Shown: in pieces, positions 7,866-17,891 of the stretch | How the letters are laid out: every line of letters begins with the position of its first letter | Numbering within the stretch: position 1 is the first letter of the stretch | Assembly: GCA_023436925.1 (NCBI GenBank) | Contig: JAEZHJ010000035.1 | Span: forward strand, 1 to 61,642 | Length of the DNA: 61,642 nt | Source of the DNA: Actinomycetes bacterium | GTDB taxonomy: Bacteria > Actinomycetota > Actinomycetes > Propionibacteriales > Propionibacteriaceae | Direction: 5' to 3' | The notes under the pieces: model-generated | Seen by the model: only the letters and a program-made list of their open reading frames with translations | The model's database searches: none | What the model was told of the DNA's origin: nothing | Made by a program: the position numbers and the translations under genes

Positions 7866-8918
7866 TCAGCTCCAGTTGTCCGGGTTCTTCTTGGACGGCT
7901 GCACGCGCGGTGGCTCGCCCGGCATCTTCGGGTACTCCGGCGGGTAGGGCAGTTCGCCCTCCCCCGCCGCCGCGTCCCGCTCGTACCAGGCCAGGGCCGT
8001 CTCCAGTGATCCGGGGGTGGCGTCCTCGAGGTCCTGCCACCGGTCCCCCAGCTCGGCGAACCGGGCCGGCATGGTCGTGATCGAGAAGTCGGACGGCGAC
8101 ACCGACCTCAGTTCGTCCCAGGCCAGCGGCGCCGAGACCAGCCCGCGCGGGGTGGGCCTGATCGAGTAGGCCGAGGTCATCAGCCGGTCGCGCGCCATCT
8201 GGTTGAAGTCGACGAAGATCCGCTCCCCGCGCTCCTCCTTCCACCAGTTCACGGTGACATGGTCGGGCATCCGCCGGGCGAGTTCGCGTCCGACCGCGAT
8301 CGCGGCGTGCCGGGCCTCGATGAAATCGGACGGGCGGATCGGCGCGAAGACGTGGATGCCACGCCCGCCGCTGGTCTTCGGGAAGCCGGTCAGGCCCGCC
8401 TCGGTGAGCACCTGCCGCAGTTCCAGGGCCGCGGCCACCGCCATCGAGAAGTCCGAGCCCGGCTGCGGGTCCAGGTCGATCCGCAACTGGTCGACCGCAT
8501 CGGGGTCCGCGGCGCGCACCGGCCAGGGGTGGAACCTGACGGTGCCGAGATTGACCATCCAGATGATGCTGGCCAGGTCGGCCGGGGCGACCTCGACCGC
8601 CGTCCGGCCCGACGGGAAGGTGATGGTCGTGGTCTGCACCCAGTCGGGGGTCTGGGCCGGCGCCCGCTTCTGGTAGAAGGCCTCGCCGCGGGAATCGGCC
8701 CGGGTGGCCACGACCACGTCGTCGCGGACCCCGCCCGGCCAGCGCTCCATCGTCGTCGGACGGTCGCGCAGCGCGTTCAGGATGCCCGGCCCGACGGCGA
8801 GGAAGTACTCGGCCACGTCTCGCTTGGTGAGCCCGAGCTCGGCGAAATAGGGCTTGTCGGGACTGGACAGCCGCACCGCCCGGCCGGCCACGTCCAGTTC
8901 GATAGCGGTGTCGGCCAT
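7866..8918 (-). CDS. LigD-type DNA primase-polymerase (stand-alone, Prim-PolC-like)
   Basis: A 350-residue stand-alone archaeo-eukaryotic primase-type polymerase domain. It shows the catalytic DLDPQPG (two metal-binding Asp), the KTSGGRGIHVF nucleotide-binding segment and the third acidic motif in FVDFNQMARD. Such proteins fill short gaps, often inserting ribonucleotides, in NHEJ or base-excision repair. No ligase or nuclease domain is fused, and no ku gene is in the window. The start is well supported: TAGGGT lies 6 bases before the ATG, typical of a leaderless transcript. It converges on ligC with a 63-base gap, which suggests a functional pair in gap repair (inference). Confidence 0.92.
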   Translation of the reverse strand: MADTAIELDVAGRAVRLSSPDKPYFAELGLTKRDVAEYFLAVGPGILNALRDRPTTMERWPGGVRDDVVVATRADSRGEAFYQKRAPAQTPDWVQTTTITFPSGRTAVEVAPADLASIIWMVNLGTVRFHPWPVRAADPDAVDQLRIDLDPQPGSDFSMAVAAALELRQVLTEAGLTGFPKTSGGRGIHVFAPIRPSDFIEARHAAIAVGRELARRMPDHVTVNWWKEERGERIFVDFNQMARDRLMTSAYSIRPTPRGLVSAPLAWDELRSVSPSDFSITTMPARFAELGDRWQDLEDATPGSLETALAWYERDAAAGEGELPYPPEYPKMPGEPPRVQPSKKNPDNWS

Positions 8919-8985
8919 TGCGCCACCCTACGCAGCCGCGTTGCCCGGGTGAATAGGGTGGTTGTACCCGCATCAGGAGGCCGGC

Positions 8986-9396
8986 ATGGAGCTATCCGTC
9001 ATCAAGACGCCCGAGCAGTGGCGCGAGCAGTTGAGCGCGCTGGAGTACCACGTCCTGCGCGAGGGCGGCACGGAGCGCGCCTTCACCGGTGAGTACACCG
9101 ATCTCGACGAGCCGGGCACCTACTCCTGCAAGGCCTGCGGCGCCGAGCTGTTCCGCGCCGAGCACAAGTTCGCCTCGCACTGCGGCTGGCCGTCCTTCTT
9201 CACCAGCGCCGCCGAGGACCGCGTCCGCTACCTGCAGGACGACAGCCTGCCGGGCCGGCCCCGCACCGAGGTGCGGTGCGCGGCCTGCGACTCCCACCTG
9301 GGCCACGTCTTCGCCGGCGAGGGCTACGACACCCCGACCGACCTGCGGTACTGCATCAACTCGGTCAGCCTGACCTTCACCCCGCAGAGCGCCTGA
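8986..9396 (+). CDS. msrB: Peptide-methionine (R)-S-oxide reductase
   Basis: Repairs oxidised methionine in proteins by reducing the R-sulfoxide. The 136-residue product has the usual MsrB length. It has two structural zinc CxxC pairs (CKAC and CAAC), the substrate segment SHCGWPSF and the catalytic RYCINS near the C-terminus. A clear AGGAGG at 8975-8980 sets the ATG at 8986. It is cytoplasmic, with no signal peptide. It stands alone between the divergent polymerase gene and the DUF3000 gene. Confidence 0.96.
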   Translation: MELSVIKTPEQWREQLSALEYHVLREGGTERAFTGEYTDLDEPGTYSCKACGAELFRAEHKFASHCGWPSFFTSAAEDRVRYLQDDSLPGRPRTEVRCAACDSHLGHVFAGEGYDTPTDLRYCINSVSLTFTPQSA

Positions 9397-9447
9397 CTCT
9401 CGGCGCGTCAGCGACCCGTCAGCCGCCGCGGTAGTTACCCTCGGCAC

Positions 9448-10044
9448 GTGGGAGCGAGGAGCCAGCGCGAAGTGCCGCACCTGTTCGAGCAAGCCGTGGC
9501 GGCGCTCACCGCCATGCCATGGCGTCCCGAGCTGGTCATCGAGGAGCTCCCGGCACCGCAGCGGATCGCGCCCTTCGCGGTCGCGGTCAGCGCCGACGTG
9601 GTCGTCCACGATGCCGAACTCGGCAGCGGCCGGCTGGTCCTGCTGCACGATCCGGCCGGCAATGCGTCCTGGGACGGGGAGTTCCGCTGCGTCACCTATG
9701 CCCGCGCCGACGTGGACGCCGAGATGGTCGCCGATCCGCTGCTGACCGATGTCGGCTGGTCCTGGCTGATCGACGCGCTGGAGCGCAACCAGGCCACCTA
9801 CCGCGCCCCCAGCGGGACAGTGACCGCCGTCTCCAGCAAGGCCTTCGGTGCGATCAGCGACGACCCGCCCCGCGCCGAGATCGAGCTGCGGGCGTCCTGG
9901 ACCCCGGTGCTGCCCTCGGGAGCCGACCTGACCCACCACCTGACCGCCTGGTCGGAGCTGCTGTGCATGACCGCCGGCCTGCCGCCGCTGCCCGACGGGG
10001 TGGTCCCGATCCTGCCCCGTCGTCCCGGAATGCGCCCGCTGTGA
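9448..10044 (+). CDS. DUF3000 family protein
   Basis: A 198-residue soluble protein of a largely actinobacterial family with no assigned function. It contains conserved-looking blocks PHLFEQAVAALTAMPWRPE near the N-terminus and ELRASWTPVLP toward the C-terminus. It lies directly upstream of RNase D with a GTGA overlap, an arrangement kept across actinobacteria, so a link to RNA metabolism is plausible but unproven. TACCCT at 9436-9441 sits 6 bases before the GTG, supporting a leaderless start. Confidence 0.88.
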   Translation: MGARSQREVPHLFEQAVAALTAMPWRPELVIEELPAPQRIAPFAVAVSADVVVHDAELGSGRLVLLHDPAGNASWDGEFRCVTYARADVDAEMVADPLLTDVGWSWLIDALERNQATYRAPSGTVTAVSSKAFGAISDDPPRAEIELRASWTPVLPSGADLTHHLTAWSELLCMTAGLPPLPDGVVPILPRRPGMRPL

Positions 10045-11318
10045 CAGAACCTGGTGAAGTGACCGAAGCCGAAGAACCGACCCCCGTGACCTACCCGGTG
10101 CTGACCGCGCCGGCCGACGGCATCCCGCCGATCGTCGACACCCCGCAGGCCTATGCCGCGATGCTCGACTCCCTGGCCGCCGGCTCCGGACCGGTGGCGA
10201 TCGACACCGAACGCGCCCAGGGTTTCCGGTACACCGCCAAGGCCTACCTGATCCAGCTGCGGCGGGCGGGCTCGGGCACCCACCTGCTGGACCCGACCGC
10301 CTTCGAGGACGGGGTCGCGCCGCGGGCCGACCTGAGCAGCCTCGCCGAGGCGCTGGCCCCGGCGGAGTGGATCCTGCACGCCGCGAGCCAGGACCTGCCC
10401 TGCCTGGCCGAGGTGAAGCTGTGGCCCACCAGCCTGTTCGACACCGAACTCGCCGCACGGCTGCTCGGCATCCCCAAGGTCAACCTGAACGCCCTGATGG
10501 AGCTCGCGCTGGGGCTGACCCTGCTCAAGGAGCACTCGGCCGCCGACTGGTCGCGCCGTCCGCTGCCCGAGGAATGGCTGTCCTACGCGGCTCTGGACGT
10601 CGAGCGGCTGGACGACCTGCGGGAGTGGCTGATCGGGCAGCTCACCGAGGCCGGGAAGCTGGAGTGGGCCTACCAGGAGTTCGCCCACCTGGTGGCGCAC
10701 GCCGCCGATCCGGTGACCCCGCCGAGCGACCCCTGGCGGCGCACCTCCGGGCTGCATGACGTGCACACCCCGCTGGGGCTCGCGATCGTCAAGGAGTTGT
10801 GGACGGCGCGCGACCGGATCGCGGCGGCTGACGACCGGGCCCCGGGCCGGATCCTCAACGACAAGACGATCACCGAACTGGCGGCCGGCCTGGAGCGGAC
10901 GAAGAAGGCGCCCACCCGCGCCGAGCTGCACCGCGTCCGGGGCTTCAACATGCGGCTCGCCGCCCGCAACGAGGCGGCCTGGCTGGCGGCCATCGACACC
11001 GCCCTGGCGACCCCGGCCAAGGAGCTTCCGCCCCGCCACGTCGAGACCCCCGGCCCGCCGCCGCCGCGCACCTGGCAGCACCGCTGGCCCGACGCCTTCG
11101 CCCGTTGGTCGCGGGTCCGCCCGGCGCTGGTGGCCAGGGCCGAGGAACTGGTCGTCCCGGTGGAGAACCTGCTCGCTCCGGACGTGGTCCGCCGGCTGTT
11201 GTGGGAGGCGCCCGACTCGGTGGACGAGGCGTGGCTGGGCGAACGGCTCACCGCGCTCGGCGCGCGCCAGTGGCAGCGGGAACTCACCATCCCGGTGATC
11301 CTGGCCGCCTGGAACTGA
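10041..11318 (+). CDS. rnd: Ribonuclease D-like 3'-5' exoribonuclease with HRDC domain
   Basis: A DEDD-family exonuclease of 425 residues that would trim structured RNA 3' ends such as tRNA precursors. Exo I is AIDTERAQG (Asp and Glu), exo II is in WILHAASQDLPCL, and exo III is YAALDVERLDDL. An HRDC RNA-binding domain follows (LGLAIVKELWTARDRIA... onward), with a C-terminal extension. The GTG at 10041 overlaps the TGA of the DUF3000 gene by four bases, implying translational coupling; a GTG at 10059 is an alternative. It converges on a small membrane protein gene only 10 bases away. Confidence 0.92.
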   Translation: MTEPGEVTEAEEPTPVTYPVLTAPADGIPPIVDTPQAYAAMLDSLAAGSGPVAIDTERAQGFRYTAKAYLIQLRRAGSGTHLLDPTAFEDGVAPRADLSSLAEALAPAEWILHAASQDLPCLAEVKLWPTSLFDTELAARLLGIPKVNLNALMELALGLTLLKEHSAADWSRRPLPEEWLSYAALDVERLDDLREWLIGQLTEAGKLEWAYQEFAHLVAHAADPVTPPSDPWRRTSGLHDVHTPLGLAIVKELWTARDRIAAADDRAPGRILNDKTITELAAGLERTKKAPTRAELHRVRGFNMRLAARNEAAWLAAIDTALATPAKELPPRHVETPGPPPPRTWQHRWPDAFARWSRVRPALVARAEELVVPVENLLAPDVVRRLLWEAPDSVDEAWLGERLTALGARQWQRELTIPVILAAWN

Positions 11319-11328
11319 CCGGCGCCCC

Positions 11329-11811
11329 TCAGCCCGCGACGAGCTGCCAGACGAAGGCCACCAACCCGGCCACCACCAGGCCGGCCAGCACGGCGACCTG
11401 GCCGCGGCGGAACTGTGGCCGGGGCGACCAGTCGGCGCTGGCCACTGCGGCGGCGGTCGGCAGCAGCACGGCCGCCAGGACCCACCACCACTGGCCGATC
11501 GCGTCGACCCCGACCAGCAGGCCGAGCAGGCCGGCCACCAGCGCCAGCCACGCGGCCAGCCGACGGTCCAGCTTGAGCACGGCCAGCATCCCGGCGAAGG
11601 CGGCCGCGAAGCCGGCCACCAGCAAGCCCATGCCGGAGACCAGCGAGCAGGTCAGCGCCTGGTCGGCGGCCTCCTCGCCGGCCGGGGTGCACAGCAGCGG
11701 GTTGACGAACTGGTAGGCGACCAGCGCCACCAGGCCGCCGGCCGCCCCAGCCAGGACGGTGGCGAGGTAGGTCCACGCCACCCGCCCGGCCAGGTCGGGA
11801 CGCTCGGCCAC
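11329..11811 (-). CDS. Hypothetical membrane protein downstream of aconitase
   Basis: A 160-residue protein with about five hydrophobic segments and short Arg-containing loops. A loop near residues 40-55 carries two Cys (LLCTPAGEE and LTCSLVS), which could form a disulfide outside the membrane. It begins seven bases after the aconitase stop codon and is almost certainly co-transcribed with it. I do not recognise the family, and no catalytic motif is visible. Confidence 0.7.
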   Translation of the reverse strand: MAERPDLAGRVAWTYLATVLAGAAGGLVALVAYQFVNPLLCTPAGEEAADQALTCSLVSGMGLLVAGFAAAFAGMLAVLKLDRRLAAWLALVAGLLGLLVGVDAIGQWWWVLAAVLLPTAAAVASADWSPRPQFRRGQVAVLAGLVVAGLVAFVWQLVAG

Positions 11812-11818
11812 GGCAGGG

Positions 11819-14617
<2,799 letters not shown>

Positions 14618-14636
14618 GATCCTCCTTGACGCCGAT

Positions 14637-14656
14637 TTATCTTGATGTCGAGATAA
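14637..14656. promoter_or_regulatory. Palindromic operator-like site upstream of acnA
   Basis: TTATCTTGATGTCGAGATAA is a 20-base near-perfect palindrome (8 of 10 pairs match) placed 20-39 bases before the acnA start, overlapping the expected promoter or leader. Its placement suggests a repressor or activator of aconitase expression. The regulator is not encoded nearby. Confidence 0.55.
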
Positions 14657-14701
14657 TACCCCATCGTCAGGTTGAGCGTAGTCCGGCTCACCGGCGACGC
14701 G

Positions 14702-16477
14702 TCAGCGTTGCGGGACGTTGCAGCCGTCGGCCACCGACTCACCCGCGAACCGGTCGCGGGTCCACTCCAGCAGGTCGGGGATGAGCGGTGAGTCTGGCTC
14801 GACCAGCCCGACGTGGTCGCGGCCGGGGTAGCGGCGATAGTCGAGACGCTGACCGGCGGCGCAGCGGCCGGCGATGTAGCCGTCCTGGGCGTCGGGAGTG
14901 ATCAGGGAGTCGGCCTCACCCTGGGCCACCAGGAGCGGAGCGGCCACGGGCAGGGTCGGGACGTTCTGGGCCAGCCGGGCGCCGAGCGTCCCGTCACCGG
15001 GATCGGCCGCGAAGACCAGCGGGTCGCGGGACAGCGCCAGCGCGTTCAGGACCGAGACCACGACGCCGGGCTCGGCCAGGCAGCGCCCGGCCATCTCGCG
15101 AACCACGACCCGGGCGGCCGGCCGGACATAGCCGGCGAAGTCGACGTCGGGATACACCGCCGAGTAGGCCGAGAGCACGTAGGAGGCGAAGACGCTGCCG
15201 CCAGTGACCGTGGGCAGGCTCTCCACCAGCCCCGGCAGGTCGCTGGCCGGGGCGAGCGCGGCGACCCCCACGATGCTCAGGTCGGGGGCGTACCCGGCGG
15301 CGATCCCGCCGGTCCACAGCGCAGCACCGCCGCCTTGGGAGTGGCCCCAGACCACGTTCTGCGCCCCCAGCCGCGCCGGAGCCAGTTCCCGCGCGGCGCG
15401 GGAGGCGTCCAGCACCGCACGCGCGCTGGCATCTCCGACCAGGTAGGGGTGAGGTCCTTCGGTCCCCAGGCCGAGATAGTCGGGCTGGACGACCGCCCAA
15501 CCCTGGTCGATCACCTGGTCCAGCACGAAGAAGGCGCCCGCCTCGAACGGCTCGACGGCCAGTGACGGGGCGCAGGGCGAGGCCACCCCGGTGGTGCCGT
15601 GCGCGACGTTGACGACCGGCCACTGCCCGGCCCCGGTCGCCGGCACCACGACCAGGGCGCTGGCCACCGCCGGCGTCCGGTCGTCCCGGGTGGTGGTGTA
15701 CAGGATCCGCCAGCCGCGGGCGTTGTCGGGCACGCCGCGTGTGAACGGTTCGCTGCGAACGAGGCGGCCCGGCTCGGCCGGCACCTCACGGGGGGCGACG
15801 TAGAAGGAGTCGATCTCGGGCACGCCGCCGCGGGCTGCCCAGCTCGCCGCTGCGGCGCCGCCGGAGAGAACCAGCGAGACCGCGGCGCCGATCACCGCCA
15901 GCCAGCGGCCGGCTGGAGTCGAAGGCGGGCGGTCCCGCTTGCGGTCCAGGGGGCGAAGCAGCGCCCAGCCGACCGTCAGTCCTTGCAGGATCAGCCAGCC
16001 ACCGAAAACCACCCCCACCAGCAGCAGCGTGACGTCGGGCCAGGCGAGCGCCACGATGCCGAACAGGACACTCGCCGCGCCCAGCAGGCCGGCCGCGATC
16101 CGCCGGTCCGCAGCGCCCCGCTGCAGGGCGTCCCCGATCGAGGCGAGGCCCCACAGCACCAGCGTCACGCCTACCAGCACGGCCAGGACCGCCGTGGTCA
16201 GCCCTGGCCAGACCAGGACGGCCACGCCGCACAGCATCGTGGCCAACGCAGCCCAGGCCGCCAAGCCGGAGCCAGGGTCCCCAGTGGCGCCGATCAGGCG
16301 CAAGAGGCCCGCCAGGATCAGACCCAGGCCGATCAGGACGAGAAGCAGGCCCAGGGAGGTGGCCGGCCGGGTGATGACAACGATGCCGAGCCCAAGGCAC
16401 AGGGCGGCCAGGACAGCGACCAGCGGGGACGGAAGCCGGCGGCTCAAGCGGCGTAACACGCCGCGCCCCGACGTCAT
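14702..16477 (-). CDS. HdeD/DUF308 membrane domain fused to secretory-lipase-type alpha/beta hydrolase
   Basis: A 591-residue protein in two parts. Residues ~20-170 form six hydrophobic helices in a repeated pattern like HdeD/DUF308 proteins; a seventh helix spans ~193-213. Residues ~220-591 form an alpha/beta hydrolase like secreted lipases, with nucleophile elbow GHSQGGG (Ser380), a likely acid in EADSLITPD (Asp523) and His555 in PGRDHVGLV. Cys residues at 302, 466, 539 and 586 fit disulfides in an extracytoplasmic domain. The topology suggests a lipase or esterase held on the outer face of the membrane by its own anchor. It follows the small Cys protein gene with a 9-base gap. The substrate is unknown. 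Confidence 0.8.
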   Translation of the reverse strand: MTSGRGVLRRLSRRLPSPLVAVLAALCLGLGIVVITRPATSLGLLLVLIGLGLILAGLLRLIGATGDPGSGLAAWAALATMLCGVAVLVWPGLTTAVLAVLVGVTLVLWGLASIGDALQRGAADRRIAAGLLGAASVLFGIVALAWPDVTLLLVGVVFGGWLILQGLTVGWALLRPLDRKRDRPPSTPAGRWLAVIGAAVSLVLSGGAAAASWAARGGVPEIDSFYVAPREVPAEPGRLVRSEPFTRGVPDNARGWRILYTTTRDDRTPAVASALVVVPATGAGQWPVVNVAHGTTGVASPCAPSLAVEPFEAGAFFVLDQVIDQGWAVVQPDYLGLGTEGPHPYLVGDASARAVLDASRAARELAPARLGAQNVVWGHSQGGGAALWTGGIAAGYAPDLSIVGVAALAPASDLPGLVESLPTVTGGSVFASYVLSAYSAVYPDVDFAGYVRPAARVVVREMAGRCLAEPGVVVSVLNALALSRDPLVFAADPGDGTLGARLAQNVPTLPVAAPLLVAQGEADSLITPDAQDGYIAGRCAAGQRLDYRRYPGRDHVGLVEPDSPLIPDLLEWTRDRFAGESVADGCNVPQR

Positions 16478-16486
16478 GGCGGGCGG

Positions 16487-16684
16487 TCAGGACTTGCGCT
16501 GGGCCCGTCGCCGGGCGGCCCACTCGGTGCGCAGTTCGTCGTCGCCCATCACCAGGAAGACGAGCGGGCAGTCCTGCGGACCGGTGACGTCGAGCTGGCA
16601 CATGGTGCACGGTTCGCCCGGACGCAGCGGGCACTTCGGCTGCGGAGTGCGGGTGCTGCGGCTGGCGGGCGCGGATGTGGTCAC
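16487..16684 (-). CDS. Small four-cysteine protein
   Basis: A 65-residue protein with Cys at 18, 26, 29 and 39 in the pattern C-x7-C-x2-C-x9-C, suggesting a small zinc or Fe-S site. The core CPLRPGEPCTMCQLDVTGPQ has the look of a conserved actinobacterial family I cannot name with certainty. TAGCGT lies 6 bases before the GTG start, so the transcript is probably leaderless. It is the first gene of a unit with the membrane-anchored lipase, but a functional link is not evident. Confidence 0.7.
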   Translation of the reverse strand: MTTSAPASRSTRTPQPKCPLRPGEPCTMCQLDVTGPQDCPLVFLVMGDDELRTEWAARRRAQRKS

Positions 16685-16745
16685 ACCACTACGCTACGTC
16701 GTACTCCCCAAGTCAGAGCCGCTTTACGACAAAGGGTAGTAATCC

Positions 16746-17891
16746 TCACACCGCCCGCAGCAGGGCCACGCACTCCACGTGGTGGGTGGTGCCGAACAGG
16801 TCGAAGGCCCGGACCTGCTCGACCGCGTACCCCAGGGTCTGCGCGGTCGCCAGGTCGCGGGCGAGCGCCGCCGGGTCGCAGGCGACGTAAGCGATGGCCC
16901 GCGGCCGGCGGGCGGCGATCGCCTCCATCGCCCGGCGGCCGGCGCCGGCCCGGGGCGGGTCGAGCACGACCAGGTCGGTCCGGTCGGGCAATCGGCGCAG
17001 GGTCGGCGCCACGTCACCACGAAAGACCCGGGCCTGCGGGACGTTCCTGCGGGCGAGCCGGCTGGCGCGCGGGTCCCCCTCGATCCCCCACACCTGGCAC
17101 CCGGCATCGACCAGGGCGGCGGCGAACAGCCCGACCCCGCAGTACAGGTCGAAGGCCCGCTCCCCCTCGATCGGCGCGAGTCCCTCCAGGACGGCGGCGG
17201 TGAGCACCTGAGGTGCCTTGGCGTGGCTCTGCCAGAACCCGTCGGTCGCAACCTCGAAGCGTCGTCCGTTGACCCGCTCGGTGACCGTCGGCGGCAGGTC
17301 CTCCGGTGCGCCGAGGTAGGAGCCCGAGTTGGCCGCGACCCCCAGCACCTCGTCGTGCCCGGCGCCCGCCGGCGCCGGACGGGCGATCGAGGGACGGGCG
17401 ATCCGGCAGCCCTCCACCGGCAGCGGCACCACCCGCTCCGAGCGATGGGCGTGGAGGCCGAGTTGGCCGCCCGGCGCGACGTGGTAGCGCATCCGGGTCC
17501 GCCAGCCGAACCCGTCGGCGTCGACCGCCTCCACCGGGCCCGTGAACTCGATCCCTGCGTGGTGGCGCAGCAGGTCGGCGACCACCTGGCGCTTGAGTTC
17601 CCGCGAGGCCTCCGGCACCAGGTGCTGGAAGTCGCAGCCGCCGCACTCGCCGGCGATCGGGCAGGGCGGGGTACGGCGGTCGGGGCTGGCCTGCAGCACT
17701 TCGGCCACCTCGCCGCGGGCGAACCGGGTCAGCACCTGGGTGATCCGCACCGTCACCTGCTCGCCGGGAACGGCGTGGCGGACGAAGACCACGCGGCCGT
17801 CCACCCGGGCGACGCAATGGCCGCCGTGGGCCACCGGGCCGATCGTGACGGGACCGACGATGTCGCCGGCCTGCGGCGGGCCCTGGCTCAT
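16746..17891 (-). CDS. TRAM-domain 23S rRNA/tRNA (uracil-C5)-methyltransferase
   Basis: A SAM-dependent m5U methyltransferase of the RlmD/TrmA family, 381 residues. An N-terminal TRAM domain (~1-60) binds RNA. Cysteines in CPIAGECGGCDFQH fit the family's Fe-S cluster. The SAM fold carries AFDLYCGVGLFAAAL, the DPPRAGAG motif and the catalytic Cys in YVACDPAALARD. The exact uridine cannot be deduced. The ATG overlaps the TGA of the upstream permease gene by four bases (ATGA). The pairing of this enzyme with the permease is conserved in actinobacteria. Confidence 0.92.
   Translation of the reverse strand: MSQGPPQAGDIVGPVTIGPVAHGGHCVARVDGRVVFVRHAVPGEQVTVRITQVLTRFARGEVAEVLQASPDRRTPPCPIAGECGGCDFQHLVPEASRELKRQVVADLLRHHAGIEFTGPVEAVDADGFGWRTRMRYHVAPGGQLGLHAHRSERVVPLPVEGCRIARPSIARPAPAGAGHDEVLGVAANSGSYLGAPEDLPPTVTERVNGRRFEVATDGFWQSHAKAPQVLTAAVLEGLAPIEGERAFDLYCGVGLFAAALVDAGCQVWGIEGDPRASRLARRNVPQARVFRGDVAPTLRRLPDRTDLVVLDPPRAGAGRRAMEAIAARRPRAIAYVACDPAALARDLATAQTLGYAVEQVRAFDLFGTTHHVECVALLRAV

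Noticed and set aside
6741..8918. A full bacterial NHEJ system
   Set aside because: A ligase and a polymerase are present, but no Ku gene or LigD nuclease domain is visible here. The LigC/Prim-PolC repair interpretation fits better.
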